A stretch of 64,000 bases of DNA from Enterococcus silesiacus (GCA_001465115.1 CP013614.1:3100001-3164000); one strand, 5' to 3'. Counted from the stretch's first letter, positions 1 through 8,151 are shown. The notes: a model not told the origin generated them from the sequence alone. Numbers and translations: made by a program.

Positions 1-5
1 ATTTT

Positions 6-1730
6 TTGTCTCAAGAAGACTATCAAATTGCTTTGGCAAAAATCATCGAACCATTAAGAAATAGTGTACTTGTAACAGATCTTGCTGGGCTTCATTTAGG
101 GAGCAGCGGAGCCGTCTACGATCAGCAACGGGCAGATATGGAAGCGCTTGTTCGTCCTTTGTGGGGAATTGCTCCTGCTTGGAAATTTCAGGAAGATGAT
201 GAGTTAAGAGATGCATATTTAGACAAATTAACTAAGGGAACAGATCCACAAAGCGCTGATTACTGGGGAGCAATCCAAGATTATGATCAATATATGGTTG
301 AAACGGCTGCGTTGTCAGTCACGTTGCTACTTCACAAAGATTATTTTTGGGCATTATTGTCAGAGCAGGCTCAAAGAAATGTTGTGAACTGGCTGACACA
401 TGGGCTAGAACAGAAAGTTCCTAAAAATAATTGGACTTTCTTTAAAGTTTTGATTCGAGTTGCGTTGTTTTATTGCGGTGAGAAACTGGATCGTAAACGA
501 TTAACAGAAGAGCTTCAGCTGATTGATTCAATGTATGTTGGAAACGGCTGGTATGTGGATGGAAAAAAGACACAAAGAGATTATTATGTTGCGTTTGCGT
601 TTCATTATTATGGCTTGATCTATGCAACTTTTATGAAAGAAGAAGACCCTGAATGGTCGGATCGTTTTATTGAAAGAGCGACAGTATTTGCCCAAGATTT
701 TATTTATTATTTTGATGGCGACGGGGAAGCATTGCCGTATGGTCGGAGTTTAACGTATCGATTTGCGCAGGGAGCTTTTTTTTCAGCACTCGTTTTTGCC
801 GATGTTGAAGCTATTCCGTGGGGAGAAATGAAAATGCTCTTGGCAACGCATTTAAGGACTTGGATGAAGCATGATATTTTTACCTTTGATGGTCGACTTT
901 CAATTGGTTATCATTATGAAAATTTAGTCATGGCAGAAGGCTATAATGCGCCAGGCTCACCTTATTGGGCGTTAAAGACTTTTTTACTTTTAGCTGTTCG
1001 AGCGGATCACCCTTTTTGGCAAGCAGAGCCTGTCAAGATCAAGAAAAAGCCGAAGCAGCTGATTCAAAATGGAAATATCCTTTTATTACAGGAAAATGAT
1101 GGAGCACAAGTATTGGGCTTTCCAGTTGGTATGCTAGTTGAAGGTCAAGCGCATGCGGAAGCAAAATATAGCAAGTTCGTTTATTCAACAAAATTTGGTT
1201 TTAGTGTGCCAAAAGCAGGTGTCCTTTATGAAGAAGGGGCATTTGACAACACCTTGGCAGTTTCTTGTGATGGCCGATACTTTAGAACCAAGAGAGAAGT
1301 AAGTAACTATCGACTGACTGAGGATTCTGTTTTCCAGAAGTGGTCCCCATTTACTGGCGTAACGATCGAGACAGAGGTCTATCCTTTTGGGCAGTGGCAT
1401 CTACGTGTTCACACGATTGATACTGAGATTTCTCTAGAAATTAGAGAAGGTGGCTTTAGCTTACCGTTATTAGAAAGAAAACCCAAAGGAGCGGTCGGCG
1501 AAAATTGGGTGTTTGTAACAGAGGGAAATTTAACTTCGCAAATCGTTGGGATCGAAGGCTATGAAGAAGCTATGTTAGTAAGGCCAGAAGTCAATACTTC
1601 TCTATTTTTCCCTAGAACGAGTTTGCCTGTTTTGAGAAAAATATTGCCAGCTGGAAAGCATCGGGTAATGTGCCTTGTCGGCGGCATCGTTATGCGTGAT
1701 GAAGGGATGGAAAAACATGATAAAAATTGA
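6..1730 (+). CDS. DUF2264 family protein, probably 5'-truncated by the window edge
   Basis: At least 574 residues that I recognise as the DUF2264 family, uncharacterised proteins predicted to have an alpha/alpha-barrel fold like polysaccharide lyases and glucuronyl hydrolases. Visible family-like stretches include the aromatic-rich DYWGAIQDYDQYMVE (near residue 85) and GDGEALPYGRSLTYRFAQGAFF (near 240). There is no signal peptide. The TTG at base 6 is only the first possible start: no in-frame stop or ribosome binding site lies upstream in the window, so the true start may be off the left edge. It overlaps the next gene by 14 bp, so the two are co-translated. Its place beside GH88, GH35 and PL8 genes suggests a cytoplasmic step in glycosaminoglycan breakdown. 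That role is inference; the family call is fairly secure. Confidence 0.75.
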   Translation: MSQEDYQIALAKIIEPLRNSVLVTDLAGLHLGSSGAVYDQQRADMEALVRPLWGIAPAWKFQEDDELRDAYLDKLTKGTDPQSADYWGAIQDYDQYMVETAALSVTLLLHKDYFWALLSEQAQRNVVNWLTHGLEQKVPKNNWTFFKVLIRVALFYCGEKLDRKRLTEELQLIDSMYVGNGWYVDGKKTQRDYYVAFAFHYYGLIYATFMKEEDPEWSDRFIERATVFAQDFIYYFDGDGEALPYGRSLTYRFAQGAFFSALVFADVEAIPWGEMKMLLATHLRTWMKHDIFTFDGRLSIGYHYENLVMAEGYNAPGSPYWALKTFLLLAVRADHPFWQAEPVKIKKKPKQLIQNGNILLLQENDGAQVLGFPVGMLVEGQAHAEAKYSKFVYSTKFGFSVPKAGVLYEEGAFDNTLAVSCDGRYFRTKREVSNYRLTEDSVFQKWSPFTGVTIETEVYPFGQWHLRVHTIDTEISLEIREGGFSLPLLERKPKGAVGENWVFVTEGNLTSQIVGIEGYEEAMLVRPEVNTSLFFPRTSLPVLRKILPAGKHRVMCLVGGIVMRDEGMEKHDKN

Positions 1731-2544
1731 ATTGAAAAACAAAGAGAACCAACCGATCATTGGACGAATCGATCATGAAAAAGAAGTCCAGCCATTTATG
1801 GCACAAGGAGAAGACTTAGCGGTGCTTGCAATTAAAGACTACTCATATGAATTAGGGGATAAAATCGTTGTAACAACACCTGAAAAAGATCGTTATTTTG
1901 CGGTGCAATTGGATGAAACGATGCCAATTTCGATCATTTACCTCCCTCAAGAAGTATGGGAATATCAAATTCCATTGACCGAAGCGGCTCGAAAGGCATC
2001 GGTTGAGACAGCTTTCCACTCAAAGCGTCATCATTTGATAGTGCGAAAGGCGTTTGACTTTGAAATCACGAATTATCAAAATCTTTCTTTTAATCCACAT
2101 GATCAAAAAATGCTGTCGGGTGCTTATCCTCACGCAAAGGCAAATGTAGAGACGAGAGATGATGCTGTTTTCTTTGCTAAAAATGCCATTGATGGCAAGT
2201 ATGGGAATTTGTCTCACGGTTCCTATCCGTTTGCGTCTTGGGGAATCAATCAACAAGCGGATGCAGCATTAACGATCGATTTTGGTCGGAAAGTTGCGAT
2301 TGATTGGATTCGGTTATTGTTTCGTGCCGATTATCCGCATGATAGTTATTGGACCAAAGTGACGTTTGAATTTTCTGATGGTGAAGAATTGGTCCTGCCA
2401 ACAACCAATGCAACGATATTTCAAGAAATCAAGTTCCCGTTAAAGGAAACGAGTAGTTTGACGATTAAAAACCTGATCAAAGCTGAGGATGCTTCGCCAT
2501 TTCCAGCGCTGACTCAAATCGAAGTTTTTGGAAAAAATAAATAA
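1717..2544 (+). CDS. Discoidin-like (possible carbohydrate-binding) protein
   Basis: A 275-residue protein with no signal peptide. The start is the ATG at 1717 (MIKIELK), preceded by GAAGGGATGG. An upstream in-frame start at 1675 would lie deep inside the previous gene and has no ribosome binding site. The C-terminal half (about residues 130-275) has the pattern of an F5/8 type C or discoidin-like beta-sandwich: SHGSYPFASWGINQQ, then LTIDFGRKVAIDWIRLLFR and VTFEFSDGEELVLP. Discoidin domains usually bind sugars, but here the protein appears cytoplasmic and is coupled to the DUF2264 gene. I do not know its reaction. It may be an accessory or non-catalytic partner of the DUF2264 protein. Confidence 0.6.
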   Translation: MIKIELKNKENQPIIGRIDHEKEVQPFMAQGEDLAVLAIKDYSYELGDKIVVTTPEKDRYFAVQLDETMPISIIYLPQEVWEYQIPLTEAARKASVETAFHSKRHHLIVRKAFDFEITNYQNLSFNPHDQKMLSGAYPHAKANVETRDDAVFFAKNAIDGKYGNLSHGSYPFASWGINQQADAALTIDFGRKVAIDWIRLLFRADYPHDSYWTKVTFEFSDGEELVLPTTNATIFQEIKFPLKETSSLTIKNLIKAEDASPFPALTQIEVFGKNK

Positions 2545-2553
2545 ATTAAGCAG

Positions 2554-2731
2554 CAGGTTGGGACAGAAGTGTTTAACTCTGAGAAATAAGAAGGAATTCA
2601 CGAAAATTGCTCTTCAAATTTTTGTGAATTTCAGCTTACTTCCGAAAGAGTTGCTTCTGCTCCCACCGTTTATCCGGATTCAATGTGGCTAGGATGTGAC
2701 TCGCAGAGTTATGTCCCGGCCGTTTTTTTTT
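2554..2731 (+). repeat. Dispersed structured repeat, copy 1, ending in a terminator
   Basis: First of four related elements in the window. The ends GGTTGGGACA (2556-2565) and TGTCCCGGCC (2712-2721) are complementary with two G-U pairs, and a run of nine T follows, so it should terminate transcription of the upstream gene pair. It holds the shared core GACTCGCAGAGTTATGTCC (2698-2716) and the shared CCGTTTATCCGGATTCA. This copy alone carries an internal extra hairpin at about 2595-2632 (GAATTCAC... GTGAATT). It fills most of the gap before the GH88 gene. Confidence 0.75.
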
Positions 2732-2752
2732 GAAAGAACAATTTTAGAAAAA

Positions 2753-2782
2753 TTCGCTTTTTACCTTTATTTACGTTATACT
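2753..2782 (+). promoter_or_regulatory. Candidate promoter of the ugl-GH35 unit
   Basis: A good -10 TATACT (2777-2782) lies 18 bp after a weak -35 TTCGCT (2753-2758). The GntR-type operator follows immediately at 2790-2803, about where transcription would start, which fits repression. The weak -35 lowers confidence. Confidence 0.45.
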
Positions 2783-2789
2783 GTTTTTA

Positions 2790-2803
2790 GTTAATATGTT
2801 AAC
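2790..2803 (+). promoter_or_regulatory. Putative GntR operator upstream of ugl
   Basis: GTTAATATGTTAAC is a near-palindrome that shares TTAAYATGTTAA with the sites at 6618-6627 and 6769-6778. It sits just after the -10 of the GH88-GH35 unit. Assignment to the GntR/UTRA regulator at 5870-6577 rests on the motif being shared by all three promoters of this locus. Confidence 0.6.
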
Positions 2804-2824
2804 AAGTTAAGAGGAGTGAGTAAT

Positions 2825-3988
2825 ATGAAGCTTCAAGAAAATAAAAAAAGATTAATCGATTTAGGGGGTAACATCTCTCAACAATGGCTGGCGGATCAAA
2901 TTGAGAGCTGTATTGCCCAAATTGAGCAGAACATGGAGCGTTTTGGTGAAGAATTTCCTTCAGCCTGTGCTACAAATGGAAAATATCGTATCAAACCCAA
3001 TGATGATTGGACGAATGGCTTCTGGACAGGAATGCTTTGGTTAGCTTATGAATGGACAGGGAAAAATAAATTTTTGGAACGAGCTATGGCGAATGTTGCT
3101 AGTTTTCAAAAACGTTTAGATGACCATTTTGTGCTGGATCATCATGATATCGGTTTCTTATATAGTTTGTCAGCTGGGGCTGGGTATCGAATCACAGGCA
3201 GTGAGCGTTGTAAAAAGGAATTGTTGCAAGCAGCAGATGTCTTGTTGGCCCGCTTTCAAGCACAAGGAAACTTTATTCAAGCCTGGGGACAATATGGCGA
3301 CCCTAAAGAGTATCGTTTAATCATTGATTCATTGATCAACTTACCCTTATTGTTCCAAGCAACGGAAATTTCTGGGGACCCGCGTTATTCAGCTGTAGGA
3401 GCGAAGCATTATCATACGCTGATGAAGACTGTGATCAGAAAGAATGCAACAACTTTTCATACGTACTATTTTGATCCAGAGACAGGTAAACCAAGTCACG
3501 GGGCGACTCATCAAGGAAATAGCGATGAATCAATTTGGGCAAGAGGACAAAGTTGGGCGGTTTTGGGAATTCCGTTAAATGAACATTATCTTCATTCAGA
3601 GCCGTTTCCAGAAAATTATTCAGATATTGTGTCTGTCTTTTTGGAGAATTTACCTGGAGATTTGGTCCCTTATTGGGATTTTGATTTTGATGATCAACAC
3701 CCTTCCGACAAAGATAGCTCTTCACTGGCAATCGCTGCTTGCGGATTGTTAGAAGCTCAAAAGCTGAATGCTTATCCGAATGCGGAGGACATTGCCAAAG
3801 GAATGCTTTATCAACTAGGTGAATATTATTCAGCTAAGGAATCACCAGAGAATGAAGGGCTACTGCTACACGGTGTTTACGCGCATTCAGAGGGGAAAGG
3901 CATCGATGAACCGAATTTGTGGGGCGATTATTTTTACTTAGAAGCGTTGATCAGATTAGCAAACGCAAAGTGGCAAAGATACTGGTAA
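2825..3988 (+). CDS. ugl: Unsaturated glucuronyl hydrolase, GH88
   Basis: A 387-residue cytoplasmic enzyme of glycoside hydrolase family 88. It hydrates and splits the unsaturated uronic acid from disaccharides made by hyaluronate or chondroitin lyases, giving 5-keto-4-deoxyuronate and an amino sugar. Family landmarks: DWTNGFWTGMLW (61-72), HHDIGFLYSL with Asp108, IIDSLINLPLL with Asp168 (the two positions matching the family's catalytic aspartates by motif), and RGQSWAVLGIPL. The start is ATG 2825, eight bases after GAGGAG. The in-frame GTG at 2816 overlaps that ribosome binding site and is unlikely. Six bases after its stop comes the first ATG of the GH35 gene, so the two form one unit under the operator at 2790. 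Confidence 0.92.
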   Translation: MKLQENKKRLIDLGGNISQQWLADQIESCIAQIEQNMERFGEEFPSACATNGKYRIKPNDDWTNGFWTGMLWLAYEWTGKNKFLERAMANVASFQKRLDDHFVLDHHDIGFLYSLSAGAGYRITGSERCKKELLQAADVLLARFQAQGNFIQAWGQYGDPKEYRLIIDSLINLPLLFQATEISGDPRYSAVGAKHYHTLMKTVIRKNATTFHTYYFDPETGKPSHGATHQGNSDESIWARGQSWAVLGIPLNEHYLHSEPFPENYSDIVSVFLENLPGDLVPYWDFDFDDQHPSDKDSSSLAIAACGLLEAQKLNAYPNAEDIAKGMLYQLGEYYSAKESPENEGLLLHGVYAHSEGKGIDEPNLWGDYFYLEALIRLANAKWQRYW

Positions 3989-4000
3989 AGGGGAATGAAA

Positions 4001-5791
4001 ATGCAAACGTTTGAGATAAAAGAAGATTTTTTACTAGATGGCAAACCAATCAAATTGATCAGCGGAGCAATTCATTATTTTCGAATGACACCTGCTCAAT
4101 GGGAAGATAGTTTATATAATTTAAAGGCACTTGGCGCCAATACTGTGGAAACCTATATTCCTTGGAACATCCATGAACCAATCGAAGGTAGTTATGATTT
4201 TGAGGGCTTAAAAAATATTGAGGCTTTTGTCACACTTGCAAAACAAATCGGTTTAATGGTCATTTTACGTCCATCTGTTTATATCTGCGCGGAATGGGAA
4301 TTCGGTGGCTTGCCAGCTTGGTTGTTGAAAGAAAAGGGAATTCGTCTTCGTTCGACTGATCCACGTTTTATGGCAAAAATTCGTCAGTATTTCAGTGTTT
4401 TGATTCCAAGGCTAGTCCCGTTACAGATAACTCAGGGCGGTCCTGTTATCATGATGCAGGTTGAAAATGAATACGGGTCTTACGGTATGGAAAAAGCATA
4501 CCTGCGCCAAACAAAACAATTAATGGAAGAATTTGGGATAGATGTCCCTTTGTTTACATCGGATGGCGCTTGGGAAGAAGTGCTGGATGCTGGGACTTTA
4601 ATCGAAGATGATGTATTTGTGACAGGAAATTTTGGGAGCCATTCAAAAGAAAACGCCATAGTGATGAGAAATTTTATGGAACGTCACGGGAAAAAATGGC
4701 CGATTATGTGTATGGAATACTGGGATGGCTGGTTTAATCGTTGGAATGAACCGATCATCAAGCGAGATGGATCAGATCTAGCTGCAGAAGTTAAAGCTAT
4801 GCTGGAAGTCGGATCACTGAATTTATACATGTTTCATGGTGGAACAAACTTCGGTTTTTACAATGGCTGTTCTGCACGTGGTGCGCTTGATCTGCCACAA
4901 GTCACGAGCTATGATTATGATGCATTATTAACTGAAGCGGGTGAACCGACCGAAAAATATTATCACGTTCAAAGGGCAATCAAAGAAGTTTGTCCAGATG
5001 TTTGGCAAGCAGAACCACGAAAAAAAGTATTAACTAATTTAGGTTCATACCCTGTAAATGCCAGTGTTTCCTTATTTGCAACGAAAGATAAAATGATCAA
5101 GGCTCAGCAGACAATGTATCCGCTAAGCATGGAAGAAGCGGGTGATGGGTATGGCTATATGCTCTATTCAGCAAATCTAAAAAATTATTTCCATGAAAAC
5201 AAATTAAAAGTCATAGAAGCTAGCGATCGTGTTCAAATCTACATTGATGGTGAGCATAAGGCGACGCAATACCAAGAAACAGTTGGAGAAGAATTGACGA
5301 TAAGTGGTCAAGTAGCTCAAAAGGAAATCAGCCTAGATGTATTGGTAGAGAATCTTGGCCGAGTAAATTATGGCTTCAAGCTAAATAGCCCCACACAATC
5401 GAAAGGTATTCGCGGCGGGATCATGCAGGATATTCATTTTCACCAAGGGTATCAGCAGTATCCTTTGACCTTATCAGAAGAACAGCTACAGGCAATTGAT
5501 TATGCGGCAGGTAAAGCTCCTCAACAGCCTTCATTTTATCAAGTGAAGCTGGAATTAAATGATATCGGAGATACCTTTATTGATTGCTCTAGCTATGGTA
5601 AAGGAGTTATTGTAGTCAATGGAATCAATCTTGGCCGCTACTGGGATATAGGACCGAATCAATCGTTATATTGTCCGCAAGAGTTTTTGAAAAAGGGACT
5701 CAACGAGGTCGTGATTTTTGAAACAGAGGGAAAAGAGATCAAAGAAGTCGTCTTTTCAGAGCAACCAATTTATAAAAAAGTAACTGATTAA
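4001..5791 (+). CDS. Beta-galactosidase, GH35
   Basis: A 596-residue GH35 enzyme without a signal peptide, hence cytoplasmic. The N-terminal TIM barrel carries GAIHYFRMTPAQWEDSL, the acid/base site VENEYGSYG (Glu157) and the nucleophile site MEYWDGWF (Glu239). Beta-sandwich domains follow (about 330-596), ending with GVIVVNGINLGRYWDIGP. Relatives such as streptococcal BgaC release terminal galactose from Gal-beta-1,3-HexNAc. An alternative start at 3995 adds two residues; AAGGGG at 3988-3993 fits ATG 4001 better. Galactose is not part of hyaluronan or chondroitin repeats, so its place here points to another host glycan or the proteoglycan linker. Family call secure, substrate inferred. Confidence 0.9.
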   Translation: MQTFEIKEDFLLDGKPIKLISGAIHYFRMTPAQWEDSLYNLKALGANTVETYIPWNIHEPIEGSYDFEGLKNIEAFVTLAKQIGLMVILRPSVYICAEWEFGGLPAWLLKEKGIRLRSTDPRFMAKIRQYFSVLIPRLVPLQITQGGPVIMMQVENEYGSYGMEKAYLRQTKQLMEEFGIDVPLFTSDGAWEEVLDAGTLIEDDVFVTGNFGSHSKENAIVMRNFMERHGKKWPIMCMEYWDGWFNRWNEPIIKRDGSDLAAEVKAMLEVGSLNLYMFHGGTNFGFYNGCSARGALDLPQVTSYDYDALLTEAGEPTEKYYHVQRAIKEVCPDVWQAEPRKKVLTNLGSYPVNASVSLFATKDKMIKAQQTMYPLSMEEAGDGYGYMLYSANLKNYFHENKLKVIEASDRVQIYIDGEHKATQYQETVGEELTISGQVAQKEISLDVLVENLGRVNYGFKLNSPTQSKGIRGGIMQDIHFHQGYQQYPLTLSEEQLQAIDYAAGKAPQQPSFYQVKLELNDIGDTFIDCSSYGKGVIVVNGINLGRYWDIGPNQSLYCPQEFLKKGLNEVVIFETEGKEIKEVVFSEQPIYKKVTD

Positions 5792-5813
5792 AAATCAAAG
5801 TAATACTTTGAAT

Positions 5814-5869
5814 AATAAAAACAAAAGCAACGCCCTCGGAAATAATCGGGGGTTGCTTTTGTTTTTATT
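5814..5869. terminator. Bidirectional rho-independent terminator
   Basis: Perfect 18-bp arms AATAAAAACAAAAGCAAC (5814-5831) and GTTGCTTTTGTTTTTATT (5852-5869), extended inward by CCC/GGGG pairs. A-run and T-run on both sides serve the GH35 gene (+) and the convergent gntR gene (-). Confidence 0.9.
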
Positions 5870-6577
5870 TTATTCAGCTTCTACTTCGATTTTCGTTTTG
5901 AAATATCGCCAATGTTTATAACTAACGATGTACTCAGCAACGCTGCCATCTGGTAAGTAGGAGTGTTTGACTTGTTTAACTGCTGGTTCGCGAAAGCTTA
6001 ACTGTAATAGATTTAGTAATTCTGCATCGTCAGGAAAGACGATTTCATTAGTTTCTATAGAAGCTAGTGAAAAAAGATCGATATCAAAATCTTTACGGAC
6101 GCGTTCATAAACACTAGCGTAGGCAGCCAGTTTTTTTGAAATCGGTTCTTTGACTAATTTTTTTGGCAAGTGGGTGATATGAATTAAAAAAGGAACATCG
6201 CCAAAAGAGCGGACGCGGATGATTTTATAATAGGAGCTACTAGCTGGCAAGCCGAGCTCTTTTAAAATTTCAGGTTGTTTTTCTTCTTCAACTGACACGA
6301 CTTGGATTTTTTCAGTATCTAAAGAATGAAGTTCTATATCAGAAAATTTAACGCTTTGAGAAACCTTCGATTTTGAAACGAAGGTTCCTTTACCTTGAAT
6401 ACGATAAAGATAGCCCGCACTGGTCAGTTCATTTAACGCTTTGACAGCCGTGATGGAGCTGACTGAATATCTTCTTTTGATGTCTGCTTCTGAATAGAAT
6501 TTATCACCCGGTATGAATGTATGATTCTTTATTTCGCTTAAGAGATCTTGTTTGATCTGTTCATATTTTGGGAGCAC
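5870..6577 (-). CDS. GntR family regulator with UTRA domain (glycosaminoglycan locus repressor)
   Basis: 235 residues: an N-terminal GntR winged helix (about 1-70; MLPKYEQIKQDLLSEI, SEADIKRRYSVSS) and a C-terminal UTRA sugar-sensing domain (about 90-230; SSYYKIIRVRSFGDVPFLIHITHLP), the HutC/YvoA subfamily. It sits between the two arms of the locus and is read opposite to the PTS arm. RegR plays the matching role in the streptococcal hyaluronate locus but is LacI-type, so this would be a non-orthologous replacement. Shared TTAAYATGTTAA-like operators at 2790, 6618 and 6769 suggest it controls ugl-GH35, itself and the PTS operon. The effector is probably a phosphorylated or unsaturated uronate product. 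DNA-binding role is secure; regulon and effector are inferred. Confidence 0.88.
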   Translation of the reverse strand: MLPKYEQIKQDLLSEIKNHTFIPGDKFYSEADIKRRYSVSSITAVKALNELTSAGYLYRIQGKGTFVSKSKVSQSVKFSDIELHSLDTEKIQVVSVEEEKQPEILKELGLPASSSYYKIIRVRSFGDVPFLIHITHLPKKLVKEPISKKLAAYASVYERVRKDFDIDLFSLASIETNEIVFPDDAELLNLLQLSFREPAVKQVKHSYLPDGSVAEYIVSYKHWRYFKTKIEVEAE

Positions 6578-6595
6578 GAATGCTTACCTCCGTTC

Positions 6596-6616
6596 GCTTA
6601 ACATAGTTAGTTAAGC
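6596..6616. promoter_or_regulatory. Inverted repeat in the gntR leader/promoter
   Basis: GCTTAAC (6596-6602) and GTTAAGC (6610-6616) form perfect 7-bp arms around a 7-bp spacer, 19 bases upstream of the gntR start codon. It may be a second, lower-affinity autoregulatory site next to the palindrome at 6618. Confidence 0.5.
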
Positions 6617-6617
6617 A

Positions 6618-6627
6618 TAACATGTTA
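6618..6627. promoter_or_regulatory. Putative GntR operator (autoregulatory)
   Basis: Perfect palindrome TAACATGTTA, identical to the site at 6769-6778 in front of the PTS operon. Confidence 0.6.
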
Positions 6628-6723
6628 ATTTTACTTTAGCAATTGCTTTATTCCCTTTCTTGTTAGTAAATGCGAACAATAAGTCAGGTCATAATAAAAA
6701 ACTCAACATATTAAGATATTAGG

Positions 6724-6752
6724 TTTACGGATGAGTTAGCATGTGTTATAGT
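6724..6752 (+). promoter_or_regulatory. Promoter of the PTS-kdg-kdu operon
   Basis: -35-like TTTACG (6724-6729), 17 bp, then -10 TATAGT (6747-6752). The operator palindrome lies 16 bp downstream of the -10, in a position to block elongation or open complex formation. Confidence 0.55.
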
Positions 6753-6768
6753 ATATTCGTAAGAGACA

Positions 6769-6778
6769 TAACATGTTA
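6769..6778. promoter_or_regulatory. Putative GntR operator at the PTS operon
   Basis: Perfect palindrome TAACATGTTA just after the predicted transcription start. The ATG inside it (6773) is in frame with the EIIAB gene but lacks a ribosome binding site, so I treat this as operator rather than coding sequence. Confidence 0.65.
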
Positions 6779-6811
6779 AGTAGGGGGACCTGCATTTTAG
6801 GAGGGAATCGA

Positions 6812-7738
6812 GTGGAAAATATTGTATTGATCAGCCATGGCGGGATGGCGGAAGGAGTTAAAGTCAGTCTTGAGATGATTGTTGGACAGCAAGAAAATGT
6901 TCATACCGTGTCTTTGCGACCTGATGGAGATAATATCCAGTTTGAAAATGAGTTAAATGAAAAAATGAAAGCCCTTAACGGATCAACACTTATTATTGCA
7001 GATTTATTAGGCGGAACACCTTGTAATGTTGCAGTGAAGAACTATTTAAATACAGCAGACGTTGAAATCATTGCGGGCATGACTCTTTCGATTGTAATTG
7101 AAGCAGTTGTGAACCAACAAGTCACTGTGGGAGAACTTGTCTGTTTAGCAAAAGAAAATATTGTCGATGTCAAAGCAGGAATGAATAAGGCGGAAAAAGA
7201 TATTATAGAAGCTAGTTTGGAAACTGAGATTAGCAACTTTAGCGAATATGCTGGTCAAGCGAATATTGTCAATACCCGTATCGATGAACGTTTGATTCAT
7301 GGACAAGTTGCTGGAATTTGGTCAACAAGTTTGGACACACAGCGAATTATTGTTGCAAATGATGAAGCAGCCTCAGATCCGCTGCAAAAATCCTCTCTTA
7401 GAATGGCAGCGCCTACTTCTATGCGTTTATCAGTGTTACCTGTTGCTAAAGCGGCAGAAAATATTTGTGCTGGAAAGTATGGAAAACAACGTCTCTTCCT
7501 ACTATTTAAAAATCCAACAGATGTTCTGAAATTTTTAGATGCTGGGGGACCGATTGAGACTGTCAATGTCGGCAATATGAGCTATAAAGAGGGTGCTCGT
7601 GAAGTGACGAAAAGTATCCAGGTTTTAGAAGCTGAAGAAGCGGTCTTTGAGTCGATTACTTCAAAAGGAGTAAATATCACAGCTCAATTGGTGCCGAACG
7701 ATCCAGCAATCGATTTTATGAAGAAATTAAGAAGTTGA
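6812..7738 (+). CDS. PTS EIIA-EIIB fusion, mannose/sorbose family
   Basis: 308 residues joining two PTS phosphotransfer domains. Residues 1-130 are a mannose-family EIIA (ENIVLISHGGMAEG, phospho-His9; ADLLGGTPCN). Residues 150-308 are EIIB (NTRIDERLIHGQVAGIW, phospho-His163). In the related streptococcal loci the two domains are usually separate genes; fusion is known in ManX of E. coli. The GTG at 6812 follows AGGAGGG with good spacing; the in-frame ATG at 6773 lies in the operator. It passes phosphate from HPr to the sugar carried by EIIC/EIID encoded further down. A 413-base gap with three long hairpins separates it from EIIC, which could set unequal expression. Predicted substrate: unsaturated glycosaminoglycan disaccharides. 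Confidence 0.9.
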   Translation: MENIVLISHGGMAEGVKVSLEMIVGQQENVHTVSLRPDGDNIQFENELNEKMKALNGSTLIIADLLGGTPCNVAVKNYLNTADVEIIAGMTLSIVIEAVVNQQVTVGELVCLAKENIVDVKAGMNKAEKDIIEASLETEISNFSEYAGQANIVNTRIDERLIHGQVAGIWSTSLDTQRIIVANDEAASDPLQKSSLRMAAPTSMRLSVLPVAKAAENICAGKYGKQRLFLLFKNPTDVLKFLDAGGPIETVNVGNMSYKEGAREVTKSIQVLEAEEAVFESITSKGVNITAQLVPNDPAIDFMKKLRS

Positions 7739-7756
7739 AAAATATAAAGATAAAGT

Positions 7757-8131
7757 AAAGCGGAACGTTGTTACCATATCTAGCTTCAAGAGCTAGCCTC
7801 TCGGGAAAAAGATAAAATCTGATTGTGGCAAAAAGCGCCACCCTCTGATTTTCCTATTTTCCTGTCAAGGCTGGATGAGCCCGCTACGCTTTTAAATTAT
7901 CTAGCTGCGCGAAACAGTTCCCTCAACAATTAGATAACTCATCTGAAAGACCAAAAACGTCTTTAAGATGAGTTCCTAAATTGTTCAGGAACTTAACGTT
8001 TCGCTACGCTTTTATACTATCTAGCTGCACAAATCAATCCTTAGGAAAATAGATAAATTGTCAGTGAAACAAAGAACGTTTCAATGCTAATTTCCTAATT
8101 TTCTACAGGATTAACCGATTTGTTCCGCTTT
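7757..8131. repeat. Array of three long hairpins bounded by inverted repeats
   Basis: The gap between EIIAB and EIIC holds no gene. It is bounded by AAAGCGGAAC (7757-7766) and GTTCCGCTTT (8122-8131). Inside are three composite hairpins of about 80-96 bases: A (7793-7875, apex GTGGC-aaaaagc-GCCAC), B (7909-8004, ends GCGAAAC/GTTTCGC, apex AAAGAC-caaaaac-GTCTTT) and C (8031-8121, ends AAATC/GATTT, apex GAAAC-aaagaac-GTTTC). The junctions A/B and B/C share CGCTACGCTTTTA, then TATCTAGCTGC. Stem sequences differ but the architecture is the same, so the units look like related palindromic repeats rather than exact copies. Confidence 0.8.
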
Positions 8132-8151
8132 TAAAATTAGGAGGAAAATTC

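Noticed and set aside
2554..2731. Insertion sequence remnant
   Set aside because: No transposase fragment or target duplication; the other copies show it is a small structured repeat ending in a terminator.
2816..2824. GTG start for the GH88 gene
   Set aside because: It overlaps GAGGAG; ATG 2825 is correctly spaced.
6773..6811. ATG 39 bases upstream of the EIIAB start, in frame
   Set aside because: It lies inside the operator palindrome without a ribosome binding site; GTG 6812 has AGGAGGG and gives a normal EIIA N terminus.
7757..8131. CRISPR array in the repeat-rich gap
   Set aside because: There are no short identical repeats with regular spacers; the units are long, mutually different hairpins, and no cas genes are present.
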